This document shows, piece by piece, positions 1 through 6,767 of a DNA stretch of 38,260 nt. The stretch is from positions 1 through 38,260 of the forward strand of contig JAGAOP010000037.1 of the NCBI GenBank assembly GCA_017623685.1, given 5' to 3'. The notes below the pieces were generated by a model. That model was not told the DNA's origin, ran no database searches, and saw nothing but the letters and a program-made list of their open reading frames with translations. Numbering within the stretch: position 1 is the first letter of the stretch; the number at the start of each line of letters is the position of its first letter. The stretch is from Spirochaetaceae bacterium (lineage in GTDB: Bacteria > Spirochaetota > Spirochaetia > Treponematales > Treponemataceae). The translations under genes and the position numbers were made by a program.

Positions 1-311
1 CTCCTGTTTATTCAATTTCTAGTGGATTGGATTATCCTGGAAGTGGCCCAGAACACTGTATGCTAAAGGATATGGGACGTATTCAGTACACTGTAGCAAG
101 TGACCAAGAATGTTTGGAAGCTTTTTACACACTTTGCCGTTTAGAAGGAATTATTCCTGCATTGGAAAGCGCTCACGCTGTGGCTTATGCCATGAAGGCT
201 GCTCAAGAACGACCTGAAAAATCTATTTTGGTTTGTTTGTCTGGTCGCGGAGATAAGGATATTGACTTTATCGTAGAAAACTACGGAACTGGGGAAGAAT
301 ATTTGAAGTAG
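1..311 (+). CDS. trpB: Tryptophan synthase beta chain, C-terminal part (5' truncated by window edge)
   Basis: The reading frame is open from base 3 and ends at TAG 309-311. It encodes about 102 residues that match the C-terminus of TrpB, the PLP enzyme that condenses indole with serine to make tryptophan. Visible family signatures are the [13 protein letters not shown] segment, the [11 protein letters not shown] segment and the terminal LSGRGDKD motif of the PLP phosphate-binding end of the protein. The N-terminus and PLP lysine lie outside the window. A hairpin with a T-run at 506-543 could end its transcript. No trpA follows on this strand, so trpB is last in its operon here, or trpA lies elsewhere. 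Confidence 0.93.
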   Translation, partial: PVYSISSGLDYPGSGPEHCMLKDMGRIQYTVASDQECLEAFYTLCRLEGIIPALESAHAVAYAMKAAQERPEKSILVCLSGRGDKDIDFIVENYGTGEEYLK

Positions 312-325
312 CTTCGGCTTCGCTC

Positions 326-498
326 AGCTACCGGAGTTTGAGAGGCTACCGGACAGAGCTACCGGAGTTTGAGCGGCTACCGGACATAGCTACCGGAGTT
401 TGAGCGGCTTCGCTCAGCTACCGAGTTTCCTGAGCGTAGTCGAAGGAGACAATTACCGAGCTTCCTGAGCATAGTCGAAGGAGACAATTACCGGGTTT
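326..498. repeat. Two short tandem repeat arrays (31-bp and 35-bp periods)
   Basis: The 17-mer AGCTACCGGAGTTTGAG starts at 326, 357 and 388 (period 31), with similar 14-nt linkers; a truncated fourth copy starts at 416. A second array starts at 429 and 464 (period 35) with the core CCTGAGCRTAGTCGAAGG followed by AGACAATTACCG. The linkers contain the small dyad GAGCG-GCTT-CGCTC. The two arrays share the CTACCG/TTACCG element, so they may derive from one family of intergenic repeat. No open frame of useful length covers the block. Confidence 0.85.
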
Positions 499-505
499 GT
501 TACGT

Positions 506-543
506 AAAAGGCGGGTTAGGGATTGTGCTAATTCGCCTTTTTT
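506..543 (+). terminator. Intrinsic terminator-like hairpin downstream of trpB
   Basis: AAAAGGCG (506-513) pairs with CGCCTTTT (534-541), followed by further T residues to 543. The loop is 20 nt, longer than usual. It lies about 195 nt after the trpB stop, beyond the repeat arrays, and is the first T-tailed hairpin met by transcription leaving trpB. Confidence 0.55.
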
Positions 544-551
544 GGGCGTTC

Positions 552-599
552 CCTAAAAAAGCTATCACTTAAGTTTTATTCTTTGACAGCTTTTTTAGG
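552..599. terminator. Long perfect inverted repeat, possible bidirectional terminator
   Basis: CCTAAAAAAGCT (552-563) is the exact reverse complement of AGCTTTTTTAGG (588-599). Three more pairs (565-567 with 584-586) extend the stem past one mismatch. The loop is about 16 nt. A run of six A or six T lies inside the stem on each strand, so it could stop transcription in either direction, or be the remnant of a mobile element end. Confidence 0.45.
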
Positions 600-720
600 T
601 CGCTATGTTACAGGTTCCCCTTTCGCTCCAGCCTCCTCGTCGCCATAAATGACGTCTGCGGTGGCCACTCCCTTCGGTGGTACCTTCCACAGCGCTAACG
701 CAAGGAATACCACCTATTCA
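600..720. other. GC-rich non-coding block of unknown origin
   Basis: This roughly 120-nt stretch is clearly richer in G and C than the flanking AT-rich DNA. It contains short self-similar words such as CCTTCGGTGG and GGTACCTTCC. Neither strand has a start codon with a Shine-Dalgarno leading into a convincing protein. It looks like a dispersed intergenic repeat or the relic of a transferred element, but no second copy exists in the window, so this is inference. Confidence 0.4.
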
Positions 721-772
721 GATTAAACACAAGTGCCTTCAATTTAAAAGTATAATACTTCTTTAATAAAAC

Positions 773-801
773 TTGATTTTTCAATCTGCGTAATATAAAA
801 T
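773..801 (+). promoter_or_regulatory. Candidate sigma70 promoter of the flavodoxin fusion gene
   Basis: TTGATT (773-778), 17 nt, TAAAAT (796-801). The predicted start near 808 would leave a leader of about 30 nt carrying AAGGTG (829-834) ahead of the ATG at 839. Confidence 0.45.
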
Positions 802-838
802 ATACCATGTCTTTAATTTTTTGCTTCTAAGGTGTGTT

Positions 839-2452
839 ATGAATGTTTTAGTAATAAATGGTAGTCCCAAGGGAAAAAAAAGTAATACTTATAAATTATC
901 ATCATCTTTTGTGGATGGGTTAAAAGAATCCACTGCTGATATTTCAATAGATGAAATAGATGTTTGTAAATTGAATATTAATTTTTGCCTAGGTTGCTTT
1001 TCTTGTTGGAACAAAACTCCAGGGAAATGTATTCTAAACGACGATATGAACAAAGTTATCGAAAGATTATTATGGGCAGATATTACAATTTGGTCTTTTC
1101 CCTTGTATTACTATAGCGTTCCTAGCAAATTAAAAACTTTAATCGACAGACAATTACCCATGGTTCATCCTTTTATGACTCAAGATTCTGAAAGTGGTAG
1201 CCACCCTTCTCGTTATGACATGAGCAACAAAAAAAATGTACTAATTTCAACTTGTGGGTTCTATACAACTAAAGGAAATTACGATTCAGTCCTACCATTG
1301 TTTGACCATCTACTAGGAAAGAACAATTATGAAACTATTTTTTGTTCCCAGGGTGAATTATTCCGTGTTCCTGAATTAAAAAATAAAACAGATCAATACC
1401 TAGAATCTGTTAAAGCAGCCGGAAAAGAATATGCCACAACTGGAATTTCTTCTAATACTCGTGCAAAATTAGAATCCCTTCTTTTCCCAAAAGAAACCTT
1501 TGAAGAAATGGCAAACGCAAGCTGGGGCGTAGAAAGAGAAACAGGAAAAAAAACCGATGAATCATTAGTTTTTACAAAACAAATGGCTGCTTTGTACAAT
1601 AAAAAATCTTATTCAGGCAAAGACCTTGTTATTGAATTTTGCTATACGGACATTAACAAAACTTACCAAATCCTTTTACAAAAAGATGACCATAAAGTTA
1701 TAACAGAAAATTTTTTTCCCTTTACAACAAAAATTGAAACCCCCTTTTCTCTATGGAAGGATATTGCCTGCGGAAAAATCAGCGGGCGAGATGCATTAAT
1801 GCAGCAAAAATACAGGGTTATGGGGGACTTTAACTTAATGATTCATTGGGATAAATATTTTGGTTCTTCAACAGAACAAGAAAATTCACCCAAAGAACAC
1901 AAAGCCCAAAATCAAAAAAATACCAACATGGCAATTTTATTAATTCCTTGGATAGTTTTCTGGGTTACAGCTTCTATAAACACATTCAAAGGCACTTGGA
2001 TTCCCATAGCAACTTGTACCTTGCTTTCAATTATTTTTTTTAGAAACAAAAAAACGATTTATGATGCTATTTCTAATTCATTGGTTAATTTATTTGCCCT
2101 ATCATTATTTTTCGGATGCAACATAAATATAATTTTACCGATATCATATTTCGCTTTTGGAATAATGTGGGCAATTTCTTGTTTGTTTAAAATTCCTCTT
2201 ACAGCCTACTATTCAGCAAATGAATATAATGGCGATGAAGCATTTAATAATCCGCTTTTTATAAAAACTAATAGAATATTAACGTTTTTGTGGGGAATTC
2301 TTTACATTTTGATTTCTGTAGCCACTTTTTTCCTTTTGAAAACCACCTTTGCAAATTACATTGGAATAGTAAACATATTTCCACCTATTATTATGGGTCT
2401 GTTTACAACTTGGTTCCAAAAATGGTACCCTGCAAAAGTTGCCCGTGGCTAA
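839..2452 (+). CDS. Flavodoxin / SCP2-like / membrane-domain fusion protein
   Basis: The 537-residue product has three parts. Residues 1-200 are a flavodoxin-like NAD(P)H-dependent FMN reductase domain: N-terminal strand NVLVINGSPKGKKSNT for FMN phosphate, a CLGCFSC cysteine motif near 50-56 with another Cys near 64 as in iron-sulfur flavoproteins, and WSFPLYYYSVPSKLK. Residues about 245-342 end in TPFSLWKDIACGKISGRDAL and YRVMGDFNLM, the pattern of SCP2-like lipid-binding domains. From about 364 to the end are some six hydrophobic helices. The ATG at 839 was chosen because AAGGTG precedes it and the FMN strand begins there; a TTG 18 nt upstream has no Shine-Dalgarno. It converges on the polyferredoxin operon (59-nt gap). 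A role passing electrons to a membrane or lipid substrate is inferred; the substrate is unknown. Confidence 0.8.
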   Translation: MNVLVINGSPKGKKSNTYKLSSSFVDGLKESTADISIDEIDVCKLNINFCLGCFSCWNKTPGKCILNDDMNKVIERLLWADITIWSFPLYYYSVPSKLKTLIDRQLPMVHPFMTQDSESGSHPSRYDMSNKKNVLISTCGFYTTKGNYDSVLPLFDHLLGKNNYETIFCSQGELFRVPELKNKTDQYLESVKAAGKEYATTGISSNTRAKLESLLFPKETFEEMANASWGVERETGKKTDESLVFTKQMAALYNKKSYSGKDLVIEFCYTDINKTYQILLQKDDHKVITENFFPFTTKIETPFSLWKDIACGKISGRDALMQQKYRVMGDFNLMIHWDKYFGSSTEQENSPKEHKAQNQKNTNMAILLIPWIVFWVTASINTFKGTWIPIATCTLLSIIFFRNKKTIYDAISNSLVNLFALSLFFGCNINIILPISYFAFGIMWAISCLFKIPLTAYYSANEYNGDEAFNNPLFIKTNRILTFLWGILYILISVATFFLLKTTFANYIGIVNIFPPIIMGLFTTWFQKWYPAKVARG

Positions 2453-2511
2453 ATAAATTCTAAGGCGACACCAAAAGGCACTTTTTATAATAAAAGAAAG
2501 AATCCACAGAT

Positions 2512-3369
2512 CTACTTTATAGCACCAAATTTACAAGCACTTTTACATTCACCACAACGGATACATTCTCGGTCATTTATTTTTAGAGTGTCCATTTTGC
2601 AAACATTTATACAGGCGTTACAATTTGTACATTTTGTTGCGTCTACTTTGATTCCAAAGATAGCTTTTTTATTAAAAAAAGAATAAATTGCTCCCAAAGG
2701 ACAAAAAAATCGGCAAAAAGGTCGGAACATAAATACAGACCAAACTATAAAACCCACAGCCAATGCTGTTTTCCAAGAAAAAAGAAATCCTACCGCAGTC
2801 CTTAAAGTTTCATTTGCTATCAATAAAGGCCAACCTGCAAAAATTGTTCCTTCGGGACAAAGCCACTTGCAAAAAAAAGGGGAACCGTATCCATCTTTTG
2901 CAAAATATATCAAAGGTAAAACAATACATAAAACTACAAGAATTACATATTTTATCAAAGAGAGCTTTCTTGTTATAGGACGAAGTTTTGCTGAATGTTT
3001 TATCTTTGGGGAAGGAATTTTATGCAGTAATTCTTGAAATAGTCCGAAGGGACATAAAAAAGAACAAACCATTCTACCTATCAAAGTTCCAATCAGTAAC
3101 AAAAAACCTGTAACAAAAAAAGGAAATTTTCCTGCAGCCAAGCTATTTTGCAAAGCTCCCAAAGGGCATGAAGCCACAGAACCAGGACAAGAATAACAAT
3201 TCAATCCGGGGACGCAAATGTTTTTTGTATTAACTCTAGAAATTGTACCAGTAAACCAATTTTTTACATCTGCATTGTAAATTAATGCAGATAGTAATTG
3301 TATTAGCCGCCTTTGAAACAAAATTTTCTGGCTAGACTTACTAAGTTTACTTATTTCTTCTTTAGCCAA
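2512..3369 (-). CDS. NapH/YccM-like membrane polyferredoxin (4Fe-4S)
   Basis: This 285-residue protein has several membrane helices and many cysteine clusters: CYSCPGSVASCPLG near 58-71, three CxxxCP motifs (CSFLCP about 102, CKWLCP about 167, CRFFCP about 219), then two C-terminal 4Fe-4S motifs, CTNCNACINVC (247-257) and CIRCGECKSAC (269-279). This layout is that of the NapH/NosR/YccM family, which moves electrons from quinol or cytoplasmic donors across the inner membrane. The start appears to be TTG at 3369-3367, with GGAG 10 nt upstream. The first codons overlap the stop of the CXXC microprotein by 8 nt, so translation is probably coupled. Together with the TlpA gene, it suggests an electron route to a periplasmic thioredoxin (inference). 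Confidence 0.85.
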   Translation of the reverse strand: MAKEEISKLSKSSQKILFQRRLIQLLSALIYNADVKNWFTGTISRVNTKNICVPGLNCYSCPGSVASCPLGALQNSLAAGKFPFFVTGFLLLIGTLIGRMVCSFLCPFGLFQELLHKIPSPKIKHSAKLRPITRKLSLIKYVILVVLCIVLPLIYFAKDGYGSPFFCKWLCPEGTIFAGWPLLIANETLRTAVGFLFSWKTALAVGFIVWSVFMFRPFCRFFCPLGAIYSFFNKKAIFGIKVDATKCTNCNACINVCKMDTLKINDRECIRCGECKSACKFGAIK

Positions 3370-3505
3370 TTCCGATGCACTCCATGCAAATAAAAATTGC
3401 TTTTAGATAAATATCTTTATTGTTTCCCAAAAATATTCCTAAACTTATTAACACAACTGCAAGTACAAGCAGCAAAACTTGGCTTAGTTTTATTTTACTC
3501 TGCAT
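3362..3505 (-). CDS. CXXC-motif microprotein (CD1871A-type), 47 residues
   Basis: This small gene is easy to miss. It begins at ATG 3505-3503, overlaps the end of the TlpA gene by 11 nt, and stops at TAA 3364-3362 inside the start of the polyferredoxin gene. The product is one hydrophobic helix (about residues 8-27), a short polar stretch GNNKD, and a C-terminal IFICMECIGIG with a CMEC redox pair at 40-43. The tail and size agree with the family annotated as CD1871A CXXC motif-containing protein, first named from Clostridioides difficile, which I recall as often found beside TlpA and 4Fe-4S genes. The CXXC would sit just outside or at the far face of the membrane, placed to relay electrons or dithiols between the polyferredoxin and TlpA (inference). 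Confidence 0.85.
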   Translation of the reverse strand: MQSKIKLSQVLLLVLAVVLISLGIFLGNNKDIYLKAIFICMECIGIG

Positions 3506-4001
3506 AATCTGCTACAAATCGTTCAATTTGTTTCTTATTCATCATTCCTACATGAATTTTTATAATTTTTCCATCTGGAGAAATTAGCATAGAAGTTGGA
3601 ACTCCCTGTATTCCATAGGCAAAAGCAACTTTTCCAGTTTCATCCAGAGCAGTAGGAAAGGTGTAACTATTTTTTTCCATAAAGTTTGTTAAATCTTTTT
3701 TTGTATCAGAAATAGCTATGGCTAAAAAATCCATTTTGGCATTTTCACCTTGAGTTTTAAGTTTTTTTGCAAGGGCATCCATTTCGGGCAATTCAATTCT
3801 GCAAGGAGGACACCATGTTCCCCAAAAATGCAGAAATAAAACCTTTCCCTTATAGCTATCCAAAGTTACTTTTTCACCACTGCGAAGTGTAACAGAAAAA
3901 TCCGGTGCCACACTTCCTTCTTTTATTGTCTGACTAAAAACAGGTGAAAATAAAATAAATAAAAACACCAACAAAAAAATTATTTTTCGTGAATTGTTCA
4001 T
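3495..4001 (-). CDS. TlpA-family thioredoxin-like disulfide reductase
   Basis: The 168-residue protein has an N-terminal signal segment (residues 5-23, ending VFSQ), so it is periplasmic or membrane-anchored. The thioredoxin fold begins with the peroxiredoxin-like SVAPDFSVTLRSG, followed by the active site WCPPC at 63-67 and the cis-proline loop GVPTSMLISPDG near 138-149. TlpA/ResA proteins keep periplasmic thiols or haem-binding cysteines reduced. A strong AGGAGGAG lies just upstream of the ATG. It is the first gene of a three-gene overlapping operon on the minus strand, followed by the CXXC microprotein and the polyferredoxin, which are its probable electron source. Its own partner substrates cannot be read from the sequence. 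Confidence 0.92.
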   Translation of the reverse strand: MNNSRKIIFLLVFLFILFSPVFSQTIKEGSVAPDFSVTLRSGEKVTLDSYKGKVLFLHFWGTWCPPCRIELPEMDALAKKLKTQGENAKMDFLAIAISDTKKDLTNFMEKNSYTFPTALDETGKVAFAYGIQGVPTSMLISPDGKIIKIHVGMMNKKQIERFVADYAE

Positions 4002-4105
4002 AACAACTCCTCCTTAAATAAGTTTATATAAGTAACATATTCTATATTTAAAATATACATATTTTTTTTGATTTGTCATCATAGTTGATTATTTATTTTA
4101 ATATG

Positions 4106-4134
4106 TTGACCAGAATCTTTAAATATCGTACTCT
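4106..4134 (+). promoter_or_regulatory. Candidate promoter placing the start at the ATG of the 153-residue gene
   Basis: TTGACC (4106-4111), 17 nt, TACTCT (4129-4134; weak -10). The ATG at 4141 lies 6 nt beyond the -10 box, so the transcript would begin at or next to the start codon. No Shine-Dalgarno is visible. Confidence 0.4.
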
Positions 4135-4140
4135 AAACTG

Positions 4141-4602
4141 ATGAAAAAAAATAATTTTTCTATAATTGGAGTATTTTTGATTTGCTATGAAATACTCAGA
4201 ATGATTTTTATTTTCACAACTAAACCTGAATTTTCAATAGAACTTCTTCCAGTCTCTTGGTATTCATCTGTGCCCCTTTGTTGTTTACCCATAATTCTTG
4301 TTTTTTTAATGTACAATCTTACTTCCCCAGATAGCAAAACAACTTGCACAAATCTATATATTCTTTGCAAAGTTTTATCCATGGGGGGCATTTATAAATA
4401 TTTATTTGCTCTAAAAAATATTGATTTTTCTTTGGCACAATTTAATAACTATTATTCCGTGAAACGTTCCTTTTTTTTGATGATATTTTGTGTTATTGAT
4501 GTTATACTATCCATTGTTATCTTTTTTATTGAAAGAAAACCTAAATCAACCAAAGAAACTTCTACTTTACAAAACACAGGAGAATCTGAACAATGCAAAT
4601 AA
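4141..4602 (+). CDS. Small integral membrane protein, unknown function
   Basis: I do not recognise this 153-residue protein. It has about four hydrophobic segments: near residues 7-27, 38-58, 70-90 (weaker) and 110-130, with a charged, lysine-rich C-terminal tail. No Shine-Dalgarno precedes the ATG, and a promoter-like element ends 6 nt upstream, hinting at leaderless translation. Its last 10 nt overlap the start of the MinD/ParA gene, so the two are translationally coupled and likely functionally linked; a membrane anchor or partner for the ATPase is possible but unproven. Confidence 0.65.
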   Translation: MKKNNFSIIGVFLICYEILRMIFIFTTKPEFSIELLPVSWYSSVPLCCLPIILVFLMYNLTSPDSKTTCTNLYILCKVLSMGGIYKYLFALKNIDFSLAQFNNYYSVKRSFFLMIFCVIDVILSIVIFFIERKPKSTKETSTLQNTGESEQCK

Positions 4603-5720
4603 TTCCTATTGCCAGTGGAAAAGGTGGTGTTGGAAAAAGTCTTTTATCTGCAAACCTTGCCATAGCTCTTGGACAAGCTGATAAAAAGGTCATACTGGCA
4701 GATTTAGACTTAGGTGCATCAAACTTACATCTTGTAATAGGTCACCAAGCTCCAAAATGTGGATTGGGGACTTATCTAACAGGACAAGTCGCTTTTGAAA
4801 ATATAATCTTAGAATCTGAATATAAAAATGTACGCTTTATTCCTGGGGATTCCGAAATTCCTGGATTAACAGCCATTAAAATCAGCCAAAAAAACGACCT
4901 TATTCGCAAATTTCAATCCTTAGATGCTGATTATCTTATTTTAGACTTAGGAGCAGGAACACATTTAACTATTTTGGATATGTTTTTGCTTTCTCCCCAA
5001 GGAATTGTGGTTACAGCTCCAACTGTTACAGCCACTTTGAATGGTTATCTTTTCTTAAAAAATACAGTTTTTAGAATGATGTACAATTCTTTCAAAAAAA
5101 ACTCAAAGGCTTATGCATATCTTGAAAAACTAAAGACTGATGCTGCAAGTTTGCAACGTTTATATATTCCTAAACTTGTAGAAAATATCGCAATGATTGA
5201 TCCAACTAGTGCTGCTTTGTTTAGGCATCGTATGGAACAATTTAAACCTCGTCTTGTACTGAATATGATTGATGATCCACAGGACACAGAAAAATCACTA
5301 AAGATTCGTCGTTCTTGCAATGAATACTTAGGTTTAGATTTAGAACACCTTGGGGTAATTTATCGAGATACCTTACAAGATAAAGCACTGGCTTCCAGAT
5401 TGCCCATCATTATTTACAAACCTCAATCTCTTTTAGCTCAGTCTGTTTATCGTATTGCAGAAAAAATTATTTCATCTGAAACACTTCAATTTGACAATAC
5501 CATAGATGACACCTTTGAATTAGCAGGTTCAGAAGCAGAAGAGGATTTTGAACAAAAAATGTCTTATGTAGAAGACTTATTAGGTTCAGGAGCACTTACA
5601 CCTGGAGATTTAGCGGAAACAATTCGTTCCCAACAATACGAAATTACTCAGTTGCGAAAAGAAAACCAACTACTTAAATCAAAAATTGTAAAAGCTTGTT
5701 CGCAAGGGTTTAAAATCTAA
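4593..5720 (+). CDS. MinD/ParA-family ATPase (deviant Walker A)
   Basis: The 375-residue protein opens with SGKGGVGKS (8-16), the deviant Walker A of MinD/ParA/FlhG proteins with the signature lysine at 10. ADLDLGASNLH (about 37-47) is the A' motif, and LILDLGAGTHLT near 120 is switch II. These ATPases dimerise on ATP and position division sites, flagella or other machines at the membrane. The extra C-terminal stretch after about residue 290 is acidic and then helical (ITQLRKENQLLKSKIV), longer than classical MinD, and may be a partner-binding region. The ATG at 4593 follows AGGAG and overlaps the upstream membrane gene. lgt follows after 31 nt. MinD versus FlhG-like cannot be decided; no flagellar genes are adjacent. 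Confidence 0.88.
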   Translation: MQIIPIASGKGGVGKSLLSANLAIALGQADKKVILADLDLGASNLHLVIGHQAPKCGLGTYLTGQVAFENIILESEYKNVRFIPGDSEIPGLTAIKISQKNDLIRKFQSLDADYLILDLGAGTHLTILDMFLLSPQGIVVTAPTVTATLNGYLFLKNTVFRMMYNSFKKNSKAYAYLEKLKTDAASLQRLYIPKLVENIAMIDPTSAALFRHRMEQFKPRLVLNMIDDPQDTEKSLKIRRSCNEYLGLDLEHLGVIYRDTLQDKALASRLPIIIYKPQSLLAQSVYRIAEKIISSETLQFDNTIDDTFELAGSEAEEDFEQKMSYVEDLLGSGALTPGDLAETIRSQQYEITQLRKENQLLKSKIVKACSQGFKI

Positions 5721-5751
5721 TTCTTTTTATGCCATTTTATAGGAGTTTTTT

Positions 5752-6735
5752 ATGCCACTAGCAATCAATTATCCTTCTTGGATTCATCCAGAAATATTTC
5801 CCAACGTTCCTATTCTAAGCTTACTTAGATGGTATGGTTTAATGTATGTTTTTGCATTCGGAACAGCTTTTTTTATTATGCGTCACTTAATGAAAAAAGG
5901 TGTGCTAAACACAAAAGATTATACTGCCACTGAAGATGACTTATTCAGTTTTTTTACCACTGGAATAATTTTTTTATTAATTGGTGCAAGAGTTTTTTCC
6001 ACTTTGGTTTATGATACAAGTGGTTTATATCGCCAAAAACCTTGGTTGATTTTTTGGCCTTTTAACGAATCAGGACAATTTACAGGTCTGGCAGGAATGT
6101 CCTACCACGGAGGATTTATCGGTGGGCTTATAGGAATGATTGTTTGGTGTCTATGGAAAAAACGCCCTGTTCTCCAATGGATTGATGCTATGGTAATTGC
6201 TATTGCAGCTGGTTACACCTTTGGTCGCCTTGGTAATTTTTTGAACGGAGAACTTTTTGGAAGAGTAACTACAATGCCTTGGGGTATGATTTTTCCTAAC
6301 GCACAAAAGTTTTCCGCTTCTATTCCATGGGTTCAAGAAATTGCAACTCAAGCAGGCATTGTTATAGAAGAAGGTCAACGTCTTGTAAATTTACCTCGCC
6401 ACCCAAGTCAACTATACGAAGCCTTTTTTGAAGGAATTGTTCTTTGTGCAATTCTGTGGCTTTGCCTTAAAAGAAAACCCTTTGACGGTTTTTTAGCTTC
6501 GCTATACACCATTGGCTACGGCTTTTTCCGCTTTATCATTGAATACTTTAGAGAGCCAGATATTGATTTGGGATACAGAATTGCAACTGTGGAAGATGCT
6601 CCTACTTATTTAAATTTATCTTTATTGAATATTTCCACAGGTCAGATTTTTTGTTTAGGTATGATTATAGCAGGTGTTATTGCTATGATTGTTTTTTATA
6701 TTTTAGCTAAAAGAAAAAAAGTGGCAGAAGCATAA
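5752..6735 (+). CDS. lgt: Prolipoprotein diacylglyceryl transferase
   Basis: Lgt moves diacylglycerol from phosphatidylglycerol to the lipobox cysteine, the first step of lipoprotein maturation in the inner membrane. The 327-residue protein has about seven membrane helices. Key family motifs are present: YHGGFIGGLIG (118-128, with the His equivalent to the essential E. coli residue), the Lgt signature GRLGNFLNGE (158-167) and HPSQLYEA further on. AGGAG precedes the ATG. It follows the MinD/ParA gene by 31 nt and is probably co-transcribed. The lspA gene for the next maturation step lies near the other end of the window (36658-37230). Its final codons form one arm of a terminator shared with transketolase. 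Confidence 0.96.
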   Translation: MPLAINYPSWIHPEIFPNVPILSLLRWYGLMYVFAFGTAFFIMRHLMKKGVLNTKDYTATEDDLFSFFTTGIIFLLIGARVFSTLVYDTSGLYRQKPWLIFWPFNESGQFTGLAGMSYHGGFIGGLIGMIVWCLWKKRPVLQWIDAMVIAIAAGYTFGRLGNFLNGELFGRVTTMPWGMIFPNAQKFSASIPWVQEIATQAGIVIEEGQRLVNLPRHPSQLYEAFFEGIVLCAILWLCLKRKPFDGFLASLYTIGYGFFRFIIEYFREPDIDLGYRIATVEDAPTYLNLSLLNISTGQIFCLGMIIAGVIAMIVFYILAKRKKVAEA

Positions 6736-6745
6736 CACCTCTGCC
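6723..6745. terminator. Bidirectional terminator between lgt and tkt
   Basis: GGCAGA (6723-6728) pairs with TCTGCC (6740-6745), with an 11-nt loop. On the minus strand the stem is followed by AC and seven T residues, a good intrinsic terminator for tkt; on the plus strand it is followed by GTTTTATT. The left arm lies inside the last codons of lgt. Confidence 0.6.
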
Positions 6746-6767
6746 GTTTTATTGATTCTGTAGAAAA

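Noticed and set aside
326..498. CRISPR-like array
   Set aside because: The repeats are nearly contiguous, the 14-nt linkers are themselves similar to one another, and no cas gene or leader lies nearby.
600..720. Protein-coding gene in the GC-rich block
   Set aside because: Frames on the minus strand translate into Arg/Gly-rich strings with no start signal and stop codons nearby.
821..838. TTG start for the flavodoxin fusion gene at 821
   Set aside because: No Shine-Dalgarno, and the FMN-binding strand begins directly after the ATG at 839.
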